From Pseudomonadota bacterium (GTDB lineage: Bacteria > Pseudomonadota > Gammaproteobacteria > Steroidobacterales > Steroidobacteraceae), in NCBI GenBank assembly GCA_947459825.1, contig CANHFH010000011.1, forward strand, positions 1 through 37,511: a DNA stretch of 37,511 nucleotides. The letters are read 5' to 3'. The notes below the pieces were generated by a model, which ran no database searches, was not told the DNA's origin, and saw only the letters and a program-made list of their open reading frames with translations. Both the position numbers and the translations under genes were made by a program. Each line of letters starts with the position of its first letter. Within the stretch, counting starts at the first letter, position 1. Below are positions 1-10,469 of the stretch, piece after piece.

Positions 1-800
1 CTGCAACGGCGCGCGATCGCCACGCTGTTGGCGAGCGCTTCCGGCAGGTCGGCGAAGAGCGCCGCCATCTCGTCGGGCGTGCGCAGGTATTGCTGCTGCG
101 TGTAGCGGCGGGAGCGACCGGGGTCGGCGAGCTGCACGCCCTCGTGGATGCAGACCCGCGCCTCGTGGGCGTCGAAATCGTCGGGCGCGAGGAAGCGCAC
201 ATCGTTGGTCGCGACCAGCGGCACCCGCCCGGCCGCGGCGAGCGCCACGGTTGCGGCCAGCAGCGCCTCCTCGCCCTCGCGACCGACGCGCGAGACCTCG
301 AGGTAGTAGCGGTCGCCGAAACGCTCGCGCCAGAACGCGAGGTGCCGCGCCGCGTCGGCGGACTTGCCGAGCGCCAGCGCGCGGCCGACATCGCCGTCGG
401 CGCCGCAGGACAGCGCGATCAGCCCGCCGACCCCCTGGGCGTCCAACCAATCGCGCTCGATGAGCGGCAGGTCGCGCTGGCGACCGTCGATGTAGGCCCG
501 GCTGACGAGCGCCGTGAGGTTGCGGTAGCCGTGCTCATCCATGCACAGCAGCGCGATACGGCTCGGCTGGGCGCGCTCGCCGCGCTCGGCCACCAACAGG
601 TCGACGCCGATGATGGGCTTCACGCCGCGCGCCATGGCATCGCGGTAGAACTTCACCATCGCGAACAGGTTCACCTGATCGGTGATCGCCACCGCCGGCA
701 TGCCGGCCTCGGCCACCGCCTTCACGAGTTCCGGGATGCGCACCACGCTGTCGACCAGCGAGTATTCGGTGTGCAGGCGCAGATGGACGAAGGCGGTCAT
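1..800 (-). CDS. dnaE: DNA polymerase III alpha subunit, N-terminal fragment (PHP domain)
   Basis: This is the first 266 residues of the replicative DNA polymerase catalytic subunit; the rest lies beyond the left edge. The start ATG (complement of 798-800) is followed by [18 protein letters not shown], the classic opening of the DnaE PHP domain, then [17 protein letters not shown] and [16 protein letters not shown], which match the N-terminal PHP fold of E. coli DnaE. The start codon overlaps the rnhB stop as ATGA, so translation is probably coupled. Position after lpxA-lpxB-rnhB is the usual gammaproteobacterial place for dnaE. Only the PHP region is visible, so nothing can be said about the polymerase active site. 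Confidence 0.96.
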   Translation of the reverse strand, partial: MTAFVHLRLHTEYSLVDSVVRIPELVKAVAEAGMPAVAITDQVNLFAMVKFYRDAMARGVKPIIGVDLLVAERGERAQPSRIALLCMDEHGYRNLTALVSRAYIDGRQRDLPLIERDWLDAQGVGGLIALSCGADGDVGRALALGKSADAARHLAFWRERFGDRYYLEVSRVGREGEEALLAATVALAAAGRVPLVATNDVRFLAPDDFDAHEARVCIHEGVQLADPGRSRRYTQQQYLRTPDEMAALFADLPEALANSVAIARRC

Positions 801-1387
801 GGCGCGAGCAATCTTACCGGGCCGAAACTCCTGCGGTGCACAGCCGAGACGCCCTCTGCACGCAGCGCGGCGAGGTGCGCGGCCGTGGGGTAGCCCTTGT
901 GGACCGCGAATCCATATCCAGGATGTCGCGTATCCAGTTGTTCCATAAGGGTGTCACGCAGCGTCTTGGCGAGGATCGATGCGGCGCTGATGGCCGGACG
1001 GCTGGCATCGCCGCGCACCACGGTCTCGACGGTCGGCGTCGGCGCAGCCTGCGCCCAGACGAGCCCCTCGAGCCGAGGCAGACGGTTGCCGTCGATCTCG
1101 ACATGATCGGGGGCGACCTGAAGTCCCGCCAGCGCGCGACGCATGGTGAGCAGCGTCGCTTGCAGGATGTTGAGCGTGTCGATCTCGGCGGGGCTCGCGA
1201 GCGCCACCGACCAGCCCAGCGCATGCTCGCGGATCTCGACGGCGAGCCGCGCACGGACCTCCGGGGCGAGGGCTTTGGAGTCCGCGAGCCCCGCGATGGG
1301 CCGGGAAGGATCGAGGATCACCGCCGCCGCGACCACCGGTCCGGCGAGCGGACCGCGCCCGGCTTCGTCGACGCCCGCTACCCTCAT
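797..1387 (-). CDS. rnhB: Ribonuclease HII
   Basis: RNase HII of 196 residues, which cuts the RNA strand of RNA-DNA hybrids and removes single ribonucleotides from DNA. The protein opens [19 protein letters not shown], containing the family's catalytic D-E-A-G-R-G motif (D7, E8), followed by LADSKAL and a later DGN segment. A longer frame runs 21 codons upstream to 1450 inside lpxB, but the ATG at 1387 is preferred because it forms an ATGA overlap with the lpxB stop and gives the normal family length. It also shares an ATGA overlap with dnaE downstream, placing it in the lpx-rnhB-dnaE operon. Confidence 0.96.
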   Translation of the reverse strand: MRVAGVDEAGRGPLAGPVVAAAVILDPSRPIAGLADSKALAPEVRARLAVEIREHALGWSVALASPAEIDTLNILQATLLTMRRALAGLQVAPDHVEIDGNRLPRLEGLVWAQAAPTPTVETVVRGDASRPAISAASILAKTLRDTLMEQLDTRHPGYGFAVHKGYPTAAHLAALRAEGVSAVHRRSFGPVRLLAP

Positions 1388-2550
1388 GACGCCACTCGCG
1401 GAGCGAGGACCTCCATCACCGCCTCCGCCGCGAGGTCCGCACCGCCGCATCGCAGCTGCTCGTGCACCGCGGTGAACGCGACCTTCGCTTCAGCCACGCG
1501 GGTCGGCTGCTCCAACCACGCGAGGAGCGCCGCACCGAGCGCCTGCGGCGTCACGGCCTCCTGGAAGAACTCGGGCACCACCGCACGCCCGGCGAGCAGG
1601 TTGGGCTGCGAGAAATGCTTCACCTTCACAAGACCTAGCCGCCGCAGCAGGAAGGCGGTCAGACCCGCCAGCCGATAGGCGACCACCATCGGCCGCTTCG
1701 AGAGCAGCGTCTCGAGCGTGGCCGTGCCCGAGGCGACGAGCACCACATCGGCCGCCGCCAACGCCTCGCGGGCGCGACCGTCGGTCACCTGCACCGACAG
1801 GCCCGGTGCGCGCTCGCCCCATTCGGCCTCGAACCGCGCCCGCACCGCCGCGTTGACCATGGGCGCGACGAAGCGCGTGGTCGGCCGATGCGAGGCGAGC
1901 CATGCGCAGGCGCCGGCGAACGGCGCGGCGAGCCGCGACACCTCGCCCTCGCGGCTGCCGGGCAGCACCGCCACCACCGTGTCCTCCGCCGTGAATCCAA
2001 GCGCCGTACGCGCGGCGTCCCGGTCGGGCTGCATCGGGAACTGGTCGGCGAGCGGATGGCCGACGAAGCGCGCCTCGACGCCGTGGTCAGCATAGAAGGG
2101 CGGCTCGAACGGCAGCAGACAGAGGATGCGATCGCAGGCGGCGCCGATGCCCTTCACCCGCCCCTGCCGCCAAGCCCAGACCTGCGGGCTGACATACTGG
2201 ACGGTGCGGATGCCCTGCGCCTTGAGCCGCGCGGCGAGCCCGAGGTTGAACTCCGGCGCGTCGATGCCGATGAACACGGCGGGCTGGGCGGCGACGATCT
2301 CCGCCGTCACGCGGCGACGCAGACGGATCAGGCGCGGCAGATGCCGGACGATCTCGGCGAGCCCCATCAGCGCGAGCTCGCCCGCGTCGGCGATCGGCTC
2401 GCAGCCCGCCGCACGCATGCGCGGACCCGCGACGCCGATGAACCGCGCCTCGGGCAGGCGCGCACGCAGCGCCTCGATGAGGGCCGCGCCGAGGTTGTCC
2501 CCCGAGGCCTCGCCCGCGACCAACGCGATGACCGGACCGGTGCTCGCCAT
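1384..2550 (-). CDS. lpxB: Lipid-A-disaccharide synthase
   Basis: Peripheral inner-membrane glycosyltransferase (GT19) of 388 residues that joins UDP-2,3-diacylglucosamine to lipid X to form the lipid A disaccharide. Diagnostic stretches are [18 protein letters not shown] at the N terminus, [12 protein letters not shown], and [19 protein letters not shown] near residue 140, all hallmarks of LpxB. Length matches the family (about 380). It starts 13 bases after the lpxA stop and ends in an ATGA overlap with rnhB. Nothing looks truncated or rearranged. Confidence 0.97.
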   Translation of the reverse strand: MASTGPVIALVAGEASGDNLGAALIEALRARLPEARFIGVAGPRMRAAGCEPIADAGELALMGLAEIVRHLPRLIRLRRRVTAEIVAAQPAVFIGIDAPEFNLGLAARLKAQGIRTVQYVSPQVWAWRQGRVKGIGAACDRILCLLPFEPPFYADHGVEARFVGHPLADQFPMQPDRDAARTALGFTAEDTVVAVLPGSREGEVSRLAAPFAGACAWLASHRPTTRFVAPMVNAAVRARFEAEWGERAPGLSVQVTDGRAREALAAADVVLVASGTATLETLLSKRPMVVAYRLAGLTAFLLRRLGLVKVKHFSQPNLLAGRAVVPEFFQEAVTPQALGAALLAWLEQPTRVAEAKVAFTAVHEQLRCGGADLAAEAVMEVLAPRVAS

Positions 2551-2563
2551 GGCCCGGACGGCG

Positions 2564-3337
2564 TCAGCGCACCAGGCTGCGCGTCGAACGACCGATGAAC
2601 TCGACGAAGGGCACGATCTCGGGCTGCGTCGCGGCGGCCTCGCGCAGCCGCGTCACCGCCTCCTCGAGCGGCAGATCCGAACGGTAGAGCGTACGGAACG
2701 CGTTCTTGATGTTGCGCACCTGCTCGGTGGAGAACCCGCGGCGCGAGAGGCCGGTGGCGTTCACCGAATGCGGCTCGGCCGGATGCCCGACCGCCATGAT
2801 GTACGGCGGCACATCGCGCGTGACGGCGGTGTTGTTGGCGATGAAGGCGTGCGAGCCGATCTTGCAGAACTGGTGCACGCCGGTGAAGCCCGCGAGGATC
2901 ACATGGTCGCCGATCTCGACATGTCCGGCGAGCGTCGCGAGGTTGGCGAAAACGCAGTGGCTGCCGACGATGCAGTCGTGCGCCACATGCGAGGAGGCCA
3001 TGAAGAGGTTGTCGTCGCCGACGCGCGTGATGCCTTTGTCCTTGGCGGTGCCGCGGTTGACGGTCACATACTCGCGGAAGGTGTTGTCGTCGCCGATCTC
3101 GACGCGGGTCGGCTCGCCGGCGTACTTCTTGTCCTGCGGCGCATCGCCGATCGAGGCGAACTGGAACACCTTGTTGCGCGCGCCGAGCCGCGTCCAACCG
3201 GTCACGACGGCGTGCGGGCCGATGACCGTGCCCTCGCCGATCTCCACATCGGGACCGATGATCGCGTAGGCGCCGACCTGGACTCCCGGCGCGAGCTTCG
3301 CACCCTCCGCCACCACAGCGCGCGGATCGATGCTCAT
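2564..3337 (-). CDS. lpxA: UDP-N-acetylglucosamine O-acyltransferase
   Basis: Cytoplasmic trimeric left-handed beta-helix enzyme (257 residues) for the first step of lipid A synthesis, 3-O-acylation of UDP-GlcNAc from acyl-ACP. The N-terminal two thirds is hexapeptide repeat. The segment [10 protein letters not shown] contains the histidine equivalent to E. coli LpxA His125, and [11 protein letters not shown] is the conserved start of the C-terminal helical domain. The start overlaps the fabZ stop as ATGA and lpxB follows 13 bases later: the standard fabZ-lpxA-lpxB unit. Confidence 0.97.
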   Translation of the reverse strand: MSIDPRAVVAEGAKLAPGVQVGAYAIIGPDVEIGEGTVIGPHAVVTGWTRLGARNKVFQFASIGDAPQDKKYAGEPTRVEIGDDNTFREYVTVNRGTAKDKGITRVGDDNLFMASSHVAHDCIVGSHCVFANLATLAGHVEIGDHVILAGFTGVHQFCKIGSHAFIANNTAVTRDVPPYIMAVGHPAEPHSVNATGLSRRGFSTEQVRNIKNAFRTLYRSDLPLEEAVTRLREAAATQPEIVPFVEFIGRSTRSLVR

Positions 3338-3798
3338 GCCGCCCCCTTGCCGGTCTCCGGCGCGACCATCAAGGAGGCCGAGGCGACCTCCTTGTCATCG
3401 ACATAGGCGACGGCGCCGAACTTCCAGATGCCGCGCATCTGCCGCTGCAGCGTCGCGGTGAGGATCAGCTGGTCGCCGGGCTCCACGGGCTTGCGGAAGC
3501 GGGCCTCGTCGATGCCGACGAAGTAGAAGCGCGTCTCGTCGTCCGGATACACGCCGGCCGTGACGAACGCGAGGATGCCGGCCGCCTGCGCCAACGCCTC
3601 GATGATCATGACGCCCGGCATCACCGGCCGCTGCGGGAAATGCCCCGGGAAGTACGGCTCGTTGTAGGTGATGTTCTTGAGCGCGCGGATGCTCTTGCCC
3701 TTGTGGCACTCGAGCACCCGGTCGACGAGCAGGAAGGGATAGCGGTGCGGCAGCTGCCGCAGCACCTCGTTGATGTCGAGTGTGACGATGTCGCTCAC
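3334..3798 (-). CDS. fabZ: 3-hydroxyacyl-ACP dehydratase FabZ
   Basis: Hot-dog-fold dehydratase of 154 residues that converts 3-hydroxyacyl-ACP to trans-2-enoyl-ACP in fatty acid elongation and competes with LpxA/LpxD for hydroxyacyl-ACP. Conserved segments are [30 protein letters not shown] (catalytic His in PGHFP) and [10 protein letters not shown] (catalytic Glu). The length is normal. It lies between lpxD (29-base gap) and lpxA (ATGA overlap), the conserved arrangement that ties fatty acid and lipid A supply. Confidence 0.97.
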   Translation of the reverse strand: MSDIVTLDINEVLRQLPHRYPFLLVDRVLECHKGKSIRALKNITYNEPYFPGHFPQRPVMPGVMIIEALAQAAGILAFVTAGVYPDDETRFYFVGIDEARFRKPVEPGDQLILTATLQRQMRGIWKFGAVAYVDDKEVASASLMVAPETGKGAA

Positions 3799-3828
3799 TT
3801 TCTTTCCTCGCAGGTCGGACGGCCGGCT

Positions 3829-4860
3829 TCAGGCCGGTTCGTCGGGGACGGCGCCGCGTTCCAGGGCGGAGACGCGGCGCGCCAAAGAATCTATGCGCTT
3901 GAGGCGGCCGACCACGCGGCGCCAATCGGCGGCGGGCTCGGCGGGCACGCCGCCCGAATACACGCCCGGCTCGCGGATGTCGCCGGTCACGAGCGTGTAG
4001 CCGGTGACGGTGACATCGTCGCAGAGCGTGAGATGACCGGCGAGACCGACGCCGCCCCCGAGCCGGCAGCGCGCGCCGACATGCGAACTGCCGGCGAGCC
4101 CGACGCAGCCGGCGAGCGCGCTGTGCGCCCCGATGCTGCAGTTGTGGCCGATCTGCACGAGGTTGTCGATCTTCACGCCCTCGCCGATGACGGTGTCGCC
4201 GAGCGCGCCGCGGTCGATGGTGGTGTTCGCGCCGATCTCGACATCGGCGCCGATGCGCACCGTGCCGACCTGCGGCACATGGATCCATGCCCGACCCTCG
4301 GGCGCGTAGCCGAAGCCTTCCGAGCCGACGACCGAACCGGGGTGCAGGACGCTGCGGGCGCCGATCTCGACGCGTTCGAGCACGGTGACCCGTGCGACGA
4401 GGCGCACATCGTCGTCGAGGACCGCGTCCTCACCGACCACGCAGCCTGGACCGATGACCACGCGCGAGCCGATGCGCGCCCTTGCGCCGATGACGCTCTG
4501 CGGACCGACATGGGCGCTCGGATGGACGACCGCGTCGGCGGCGACCACCGCCGTCGGGTGCACGCCAGCCGGTGCCGCCGGCAGCGGATGCAGCACGGCA
4601 GCGATACGCGCGAACGCGGCATGGGGGTTGTCGGCGATGAGGCAGTCGACCGGACAGGACTCGACCGAGGACGGATGCAGGACCACCGCCCCGGCGCGGC
4701 AACCGGTGAGCCGGTCGGCGAGCCGTGGATCGGCGAGGAAGGCGACCTGGTCAGCGGCGGCGGCATCGAGCGTCGCCACCGAACCCACCCTGCGGGCCGG
4801 ATCGCCCCGCAGCGCGAGACCGAACCGGACCGCGAGCTCCCCGAGCGACACCTGCGCCAT
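3829..4860 (-). CDS. lpxD: UDP-3-O-(3-hydroxyacyl)glucosamine N-acyltransferase
   Basis: Third enzyme of lipid A synthesis (343 residues), adding the N-linked hydroxyacyl chain. It has an N-terminal uridine-binding domain (about residues 1-100), a long left-handed beta-helix of hexapeptide repeats (roughly 100-300) including VQIGHNCSIGAHSALAG with the expected active-site histidine, and a C-terminal helix (VGRLKRIDSLARRVSALE) typical of LpxD. Located between skp (24-base gap) and fabZ, as in most proteobacteria. Confidence 0.97.
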   Translation of the reverse strand: MAQVSLGELAVRFGLALRGDPARRVGSVATLDAAAADQVAFLADPRLADRLTGCRAGAVVLHPSSVESCPVDCLIADNPHAAFARIAAVLHPLPAAPAGVHPTAVVAADAVVHPSAHVGPQSVIGARARIGSRVVIGPGCVVGEDAVLDDDVRLVARVTVLERVEIGARSVLHPGSVVGSEGFGYAPEGRAWIHVPQVGTVRIGADVEIGANTTIDRGALGDTVIGEGVKIDNLVQIGHNCSIGAHSALAGCVGLAGSSHVGARCRLGGGVGLAGHLTLCDDVTVTGYTLVTGDIREPGVYSGGVPAEPAADWRRVVGRLKRIDSLARRVSALERGAVPDEPA

Positions 4861-4884
4861 CGGACGCGCCGCCGGGGACGGAGG

Positions 4885-5427
4885 TCAGCGGGTGGCGGGC
4901 TTCGCCGCCCCTGCGGGACGCGACTGCAGCACCTGCAGCAGTCCCGGCGTGATGTCCATGGCCTGCGTGGCGTAGATCACGCCCTCGGTGATGACGAGGT
5001 CGTAGTTCTGCGCCTTGGCGTAGCTGCGCACCTCGTTCAGGAGCTCGTTCTGCAGCTTGCCGACCTCTTCGTTGCGACGGTCGTTGAGCTCGTCCTGGGC
5101 CTCGGCCTGACGGCGCGCGAGGTCGCGCTCGCCGTCGCGGAGCTCTTTCTCGACCCGATTGATCTGGTCGGGCGACATGGTGGCGCGGTCCTTGTTGAGC
5201 TTGTCGCGCTTGCCCTGCAGCGCGGTAGACGCGTTGGTCAGATCGCGGCGCTTGGCGTTCGCCTCGTTGCCGAGCGACTCGAACACCGCCTTGCCCTGCG
5301 GGCTCTCCTCGATGAGGCGGCCGAAGTTCAGCACGCCGATCTTGGCCTCCGCGTGGGCGGGGGCTGCCTGCAGCAATCCGACCGCCGCGATGGCGGGGAG
5401 CAACGACTTGATGGAGAACGCACGCAT
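4885..5427 (-). CDS. skp: Periplasmic chaperone Skp/OmpH
   Basis: Exported chaperone of 180 residues that carries unfolded outer-membrane proteins across the periplasm to the BAM complex. A signal peptide covers about residues 1-26 (basic MRAFSIK start, hydrophobic core, cleavage after AHA). The mature part starts KIGVLNFGRLIEESPQGKAV, the OmpH/Skp beta strand, followed by a long charged coiled-coil (about residues 50-125, rich in K/R/D/E/Q) forming the tentacles. It follows bamA after 31 bases and precedes lpxD, the usual order. Confidence 0.94.
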   Translation of the reverse strand: MRAFSIKSLLPAIAAVGLLQAAPAHAEAKIGVLNFGRLIEESPQGKAVFESLGNEANAKRRDLTNASTALQGKRDKLNKDRATMSPDQINRVEKELRDGERDLARRQAEAQDELNDRRNEEVGKLQNELLNEVRSYAKAQNYDLVITEGVIYATQAMDITPGLLQVLQSRPAGAAKPATR

Positions 5428-5458
5428 CTGCTTTCGGACCTCTTGGTGTACCTGCGGC

Positions 5459-7903
5459 TCAGAACGCCTGGCCGATCGTGAACTGGAACCTCTCCTCCTC
5501 GTCGGGGAACAACACGTCGTCGCCCCGATAGGCGTTCAACGGGATCGCGTAACTGAAACGGAACACGCCCAGCGGCGCGAGCCATTGCACGGCGAGACCC
5601 GTCGAATGCTTCAATTTATCATACTTGAAGGAGTAATCGATGGGCGTGAGCCCGTCGACGCCCGTGAACTGGTAGCGGTTCCCCGTGGAGAACACGTTGC
5701 CGATGTCGTAGAACCATGTCGCCCGGGCGGAGGTCGCCCACTTCTCGGGCGTCGGGATGATCAGCTCCGCGCGGGCCGCCACCTTGAGGTTGCCGCCGAA
5801 CGGGTTCCCGAAGCTGTCCTTCGGACCGAGCCGGCTCTCGCGGTAACCGCGCACCGTATCCGGACCGCCCGCGAAGTAGTTGCGGTACGGCGGCGACGCC
5901 GTGGTGTCGCCGATGTCCATCGCGAACCCGGCCTCGGCGGCGATCGCCAGCGTCCAACGGCCGATCAGCGGGATGAACTGCAGGTAGTCGTAGTTGACCG
6001 AGTAGTACTCGACATCGCTGAACGGCAGCGCGTAGCCGAGCGACAGCGTGTGCCGCATGCCGCGGTCCGCGAACAACGCGCGGTTGCGCGAGTCGTAGCT
6101 CCAGCCGACGATCAGCTCGTAGGTGTCGAACTGCGTGGTGTCGAGCACGGTCCCCGGCACGATGAAGCCGTTGCCGTAGTCCTGCTCAGGGATGATCTGC
6201 TGGCGGTAGTCGCCGTTGCTGCGCACCCAGGAACGCGCCTGCTCTGCGCTGCCGTCGCCGGTGATCAGCGATGACCGCTGCGCCGAGAGACCGAGACGCA
6301 GCGCCTGGTACTCGGAGATCGGGTAGCCGTAATCGACGCCGAGGGCGAGCGACTCCGACGAGAAGTCCGACGAGGCCGACACGAACTGCGTCACATCGCG
6401 GTAGGTGAACGACAGCGTGCGCGCGACGCCGTCGATGCTGGTGTACGGGTCGGTGTGCGAGATGCCGTAGACCTTGGAGTAACGGCCGGAGTTGAGGTCC
6501 AGCGACAGACGCTCGCCGCGGCCGAGGAAGTTGCTGTCGGCGTAGTTGCCGTTGAGGATGAAGGACTGCGACTCCGAGTAACCGATGCCGCCGCCGAGCT
6601 GCGCGGACGGCCCTTCCTTGATGTCGAACTCGACGTCGACGAGGTCGGCGGAACCCGCGACCGGCTTGGTCTCGGACTCCACCTTCTCGATGAACGGCAG
6701 GCGCTGGATGCGCTGCTTCGAGCGCTCCACGAGCAGGTTGGAGAGCCACGCGCCCTCGAGCTGGCGCATCTCGCGGCGCAGCACATCGTCGTCGATCTTG
6801 GAGACCCCGTTGAACACGACGTTGCGCACATACACGCGGTTGCCGGGGTCGACGAAGAAGGTGATGTCGACCTTGCCGGTCTTCGGGTCCGGCGTCGGCA
6901 CAGGATCGACCTTGGCGAACGCGTAGCCCTCGAGACCCAGACGGTTCTGGATCAGTTCCTGCGTCGCGGTGATGCCTTTCTTGGAGAAGGTCTCCTCCGG
7001 CTTCACGAGCAGCAGCTGGCGCAGCTCTTCCTCGGCCACCACGAAGGTGCCGGCGAGCTTGACCGTGCCGAGCTTGAAGACCTCGCCTTCCTCGATGTTG
7101 AGGGTGATGAAGATGTCGTCCTTCTCGGGCGCGATCGCCACCTGGGTCGACTGTATGTCGAAGTTGGCGTAGCCGCGGTCCATGTAGAAGGAACGCAGCT
7201 TCTCGAGGTCGCCCTGCAGCGACTCGCGCGAGTAGCGGTCGTCCTGGCGGTACCAGGACAGCCAGTTCGGCGTCTTGAGCTCGAAGTCCTCGAGGATCTC
7301 GTCCTCGCCGAACGACTTGTTGCCGACCACGTTGATCTGCCGGATCCGCGCGCGCTTGCCTTCCTTGATGTCGATCTTCACGCGCACGCGGTTGTCGGGC
7401 AGGTCCTCGACCTGCGTGTCGACCTTGACCGCGTACTTGCCGCGGCTGAAGTACTGGTCGGTGAGGAACTGGCGGACATCCTCGAGCACCGAGCGGTCGA
7501 AGGTCTTGCCGGTGGCGAGCCCGACGTTGCGCAGGCTCTTGGAGAGGTCTTCGGTCTTGATGTCCTTGTTGCCCTTGAGCTCGAAGCTCTCGATGGTCGG
7601 ACGCTCGAGCACCGCCACGACCAGCGTGCCGCCGTCGCGGCGCAGTTCGACATCGCGGAAGAAGCCGGTGTCGTAGAGCGCGCGGATCGCCTCGCGGATG
7701 CGCTGCGGCGTCAGCCGGTCACCGATGTTCACGGGCAGGTAGTTGTAGACCGTGCCCTCCGAGACGCGCTGCAGACCCTCGACGCGGATGTTGTCGACGC
7801 GGAGGGGCTGGTCGGCGCTGACCGCCTGCGCCCGCACGGGGTCGCCCGGCAGCGCGACCGCGAGCGCGGCGACGAGCGCGAGCAAGGGACGGCGCAGGCT
7901 CAT
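5459..7903 (-). CDS. bamA: Outer membrane protein assembly factor BamA
   Basis: Omp85-family core of the BAM complex (814 residues), which inserts beta-barrel proteins into the outer membrane. A signal peptide (MSLRRPLLALVAALAVAL, cleavage near residue 26) is followed by five POTRA repeats (starting at LRVDNIRVEGLQRVSEGTV) to about residue 425. The C-terminal 16-strand barrel contains the lid-lock motif GGPDTVRGYRESRLGP (VRGY for the more usual VRGF) and ends in phenylalanine (IGQAF), the barrel signature. A longer frame extends 40 codons upstream to 8023 inside rseP; the ATG at 7903 is chosen because it begins the signal peptide and makes an ATGA overlap with rseP. Confidence 0.97.
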   Translation of the reverse strand: MSLRRPLLALVAALAVALPGDPVRAQAVSADQPLRVDNIRVEGLQRVSEGTVYNYLPVNIGDRLTPQRIREAIRALYDTGFFRDVELRRDGGTLVVAVLERPTIESFELKGNKDIKTEDLSKSLRNVGLATGKTFDRSVLEDVRQFLTDQYFSRGKYAVKVDTQVEDLPDNRVRVKIDIKEGKRARIRQINVVGNKSFGEDEILEDFELKTPNWLSWYRQDDRYSRESLQGDLEKLRSFYMDRGYANFDIQSTQVAIAPEKDDIFITLNIEEGEVFKLGTVKLAGTFVVAEEELRQLLLVKPEETFSKKGITATQELIQNRLGLEGYAFAKVDPVPTPDPKTGKVDITFFVDPGNRVYVRNVVFNGVSKIDDDVLRREMRQLEGAWLSNLLVERSKQRIQRLPFIEKVESETKPVAGSADLVDVEFDIKEGPSAQLGGGIGYSESQSFILNGNYADSNFLGRGERLSLDLNSGRYSKVYGISHTDPYTSIDGVARTLSFTYRDVTQFVSASSDFSSESLALGVDYGYPISEYQALRLGLSAQRSSLITGDGSAEQARSWVRSNGDYRQQIIPEQDYGNGFIVPGTVLDTTQFDTYELIVGWSYDSRNRALFADRGMRHTLSLGYALPFSDVEYYSVNYDYLQFIPLIGRWTLAIAAEAGFAMDIGDTTASPPYRNYFAGGPDTVRGYRESRLGPKDSFGNPFGGNLKVAARAELIIPTPEKWATSARATWFYDIGNVFSTGNRYQFTGVDGLTPIDYSFKYDKLKHSTGLAVQWLAPLGVFRFSYAIPLNAYRGDDVLFPDEEERFQFTIGQAF

Positions 7904-9273
7904 CCGATCTTCCCCGCGACATCGTTGAAGAGCGCGAGACCCATCAGCATCAGCAGCATCACGATGCCGATGTTCTGGCCGGCCACCTGCACGCGCTCGG
8001 CGAGCGGCGAGCCTTTGATCCATTCGATGGTCTGGTAGACGATCTGACCGCCGTCGAGGATGGGGATGGGCAGCAGGTTGAGGAAGCCGAGGCTCAAGGA
8101 GATCACCACCAGGAAACCGAGGAACTGTACGAGGCCGCTGCGGGCCGAGGACCCTGCGTATTCGGCGATGGTGAGCGGCCCGGAAAGGTTCTTGAGCGAC
8201 ACCTGACCGAGCAGCATGCGGCCGAACATCTTGGCCTGCAGCACCGTCATGTCCCAGGCGCGCACCGAACCCTCGACGAGGGCGCCCACCGGACCGAAAC
8301 GGCGCTGCACCACCATCGACTCGGGCAGCGGCGGCGGCGGCGTGGGCTCGATGCGGATACGGCCGATCTCGCGGCCCTGCACGATCTCGGCGGAGGTGCG
8401 CAGCGACACCTCGCTCGTAACGCCGTCGCGAGTGAAGCGCACGGCGATGTCGCGGTTCGGTCGGGCGTTGATGGCGTCGGCGAGCGCCGCGAAATCGGCG
8501 ATGGCGACGCCGTCGACCGCGGTCACGACATCGCCCTCGCGCAGACCCGCCTCCGCGGCGGGACCGCCCGGCAGCACGCGCCCGAGACGGGACGGGATGA
8601 CCGGCGACCAGAACCTGAATCCGATGCCACGCATCAGCGCCGCAGGCTCGGTGAGCACGCGACGCGCCTCGGCGTCCTCGACACGCAGTTCGACATCCCG
8701 CTCGCCGCCGTTCGGCGCCCGCACGGTGAAGCGCGCGACGCCGTCGTCGCTCATCGCGTCGATCAGACCGAACAGCACCTCGCCCTGCGAGGAGACCTCA
8801 CGCCCGCCGAGACGCAGGATCTCGTCATCGGCACGCAGGCCCGCCTGCGCGACCATGGAGTCGGGCGCGATGCGGCCCACCACCGGGCGCACCTCGGGCG
8901 AGCCCATCACCCAGAGCATCCCCCAGAGCACGAGGATGGCGAAGGCGAAATTGGCGGCGGGGCCGGCGAGCAGCACCAGGATGCGCTGCCAGGGCGGCCG
9001 CCGCGTGAAGGAGCGCGCGAGGTCGGCGTCGGGCACCGGACCCTCGCGCTCGTCGAGCAGCTTCACATAGCCGCCGAGCGGCAACGCGGCGATGACGTAC
9101 TCCGTGCGGTCGGCACCCGACACGCGCTTCCAGAGCGCGGGACCGAAGCCCACCGAGAACCGCAGCACCTTGAACCCGAGGCGACGGGCGGCCCAGTAAT
9201 GGCCGTACTCGTGGACGGCGACGAGGAGGCTGACGCCGAGGATGAACCCCGCCACCTGCCATAGGATGCCCAT
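7900..9273 (-). CDS. rseP: Site-2 zinc metalloprotease RseP
   Basis: Intramembrane protease of 457 residues that cleaves the anti-sigma factor RseA during the sigma-E envelope stress response. The first membrane segment carries the zinc-binding HEYGH motif (H21, E22, H25). Two PDZ regions follow (about residues 115-310, with GGPAAEAGLREGDVV in the second), and the third catalytic part is NLLPIPILDGGQIVY in the C-terminal membrane region. The ATG at 9273 gives the normal N terminus; an upstream frame continues within dxr but is not coding. It sits 8 bases after dxr and overlaps bamA (ATGA). Confidence 0.96.
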   Translation of the reverse strand: MGILWQVAGFILGVSLLVAVHEYGHYWAARRLGFKVLRFSVGFGPALWKRVSGADRTEYVIAALPLGGYVKLLDEREGPVPDADLARSFTRRPPWQRILVLLAGPAANFAFAILVLWGMLWVMGSPEVRPVVGRIAPDSMVAQAGLRADDEILRLGGREVSSQGEVLFGLIDAMSDDGVARFTVRAPNGGERDVELRVEDAEARRVLTEPAALMRGIGFRFWSPVIPSRLGRVLPGGPAAEAGLREGDVVTAVDGVAIADFAALADAINARPNRDIAVRFTRDGVTSEVSLRTSAEIVQGREIGRIRIEPTPPPPLPESMVVQRRFGPVGALVEGSVRAWDMTVLQAKMFGRMLLGQVSLKNLSGPLTIAEYAGSSARSGLVQFLGFLVVISLSLGFLNLLPIPILDGGQIVYQTIEWIKGSPLAERVQVAGQNIGIVMLLMLMGLALFNDVAGKIG

Positions 9274-9281
9274 GGGATCGC

Positions 9282-10469
9282 TCAAACAGTCACTCCCGCA
9301 CCGCCCACTTCGCGCAACGCCCGACGGCGGGCGTCGGCGTCGGCCGCCAGCACGCTGTCGAGGTCCTCGGCCGTGCCGGCCGGACAGTCCCTGACCACCG
9401 CTTCGATGACCGCTGCGATACCCGAAAAGTTCAAGCGCCCCTCCAGAAAAGCCGCCACGGCGACCTCGTTGGCCGCATTCAGCACGGCAGGCGCCGTGCC
9501 GCCCGCCCGTGCCGCCTCCCGCGCGAGGGCGAGACAGGGGAACCGGGCCATGTCGGGCGGCTCGAACTGCAAGGTCCCCGCCCGCGCGAGATCGAGGGAT
9601 TCTACACCGGAGTCGATGCGCTCGGGCCAACCGAGGGCATGGGCGATCGGGGTGCGCATGTCGGGCGAACCGAGCTGCGCCAGCATCGAGCCGTCCACAT
9701 ACTCCACCAGCGAGTGCACCAGGCTCTGGCGGTGCACCACCACCTCGACCTGCTCGAGGGCGAGACCGAACAGGATGCGCGCCTCGATGACCTCGAGACC
9801 CTTGTTCATGAGCGTCGCGGAATCCACCGAGATCTTGCGCCCCATGACCCACTTCGGGTGCTTGCAGGCCTGCTCGGGGGTCGCCTGCGCGATGCGCTCG
9901 GCGCTCCAATCCAGGAACGGGCCGCCCGAGGCGGTGAGCAGGATGCGGCGCACCCCCGGCGGCGCGCGACCGGCTTCGAGCCCGGGCGGCAGGCACTGGA
10001 AGATGGCGTTGTGTTCGCTGTCGATGGGCAGCAGCGTCGCGCCCGACGCGCGCGCCAGCGCGAGCAGCAGCGGCCCGGCCATCACCAGCGATTCCTTGTT
10101 GGCGATCATCAGGCGCTGCCCCGCGCGGGCCGCGGCGAGCGTCGAGGGCAGCCCCGCGGCCCCCACGATGCCGGCCATGACCGCAGGCGCCTCCTTGAGC
10201 GTGGCGATGTGCTCGAGCCCCTGTCCGCCCGCGAGCACGCGGGTCGGCAGACCACGGGCGCGCAGTTCGCGCTCGAGCGTCGCCGCGGCATCGGTCTCGG
10301 CGAGCGCCGCATAGTCCGGACGGAAGCGTTCGCACTGCGCCAGCATCTTGGTGACATCACGCCGCGCGCCGAGCGCGACCGCACGGAAGCGCTCCGGATG
10401 ACGCGCGATCACATCGAGCGTGTTCTCGCCGATGGTGCCGGTCGAACCGAGGATGGCGACGCCGATCAC
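9282..10469 (-). CDS. dxr: 1-deoxy-D-xylulose-5-phosphate reductoisomerase
   Basis: Second enzyme of the MEP isoprenoid pathway (395 residues), converting DXP to methylerythritol phosphate with NADPH. The N terminus [17 protein letters not shown] is the NADPH-binding loop; [15 protein letters not shown] holds metal/substrate ligands, and the stretch with [20 protein letters not shown] is diagnostic. The start is GTG at 10469: GTG and the cdsA stop TGA share bases (GTGA), no ATG exists nearby, and the reading frame further upstream is cdsA in another frame. Its place between cdsA and rseP matches Pseudomonas-type order, whereas E. coli has dxr before uppS. Confidence 0.95.
   Translation of the reverse strand: MIGVAILGSTGTIGENTLDVIARHPERFRAVALGARRDVTKMLAQCERFRPDYAALAETDAAATLERELRARGLPTRVLAGGQGLEHIATLKEAPAVMAGIVGAAGLPSTLAAARAGQRLMIANKESLVMAGPLLLALARASGATLLPIDSEHNAIFQCLPPGLEAGRAPPGVRRILLTASGGPFLDWSAERIAQATPEQACKHPKWVMGRKISVDSATLMNKGLEVIEARILFGLALEQVEVVVHRQSLVHSLVEYVDGSMLAQLGSPDMRTPIAHALGWPERIDSGVESLDLARAGTLQFEPPDMARFPCLALAREAARAGGTAPAVLNAANEVAVAAFLEGRLNFSGIAAVIEAVVRDCPAGTAEDLDSVLAADADARRRALREVGGAGVTV

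Noticed and set aside
3640-5481. Long plus-strand reading frame of 613 codons opposite fabZ, lpxD and skp
   Set aside because: It is a high-GC shadow of real minus-strand genes; the translation is rich in Arg, Ala, Asp, His with no domain, and the opposite strand encodes well-known enzymes.
6455-8038. Plus-strand frame of 527 codons opposite bamA
   Set aside because: Antisense shadow of BamA; no family features and no start signal.
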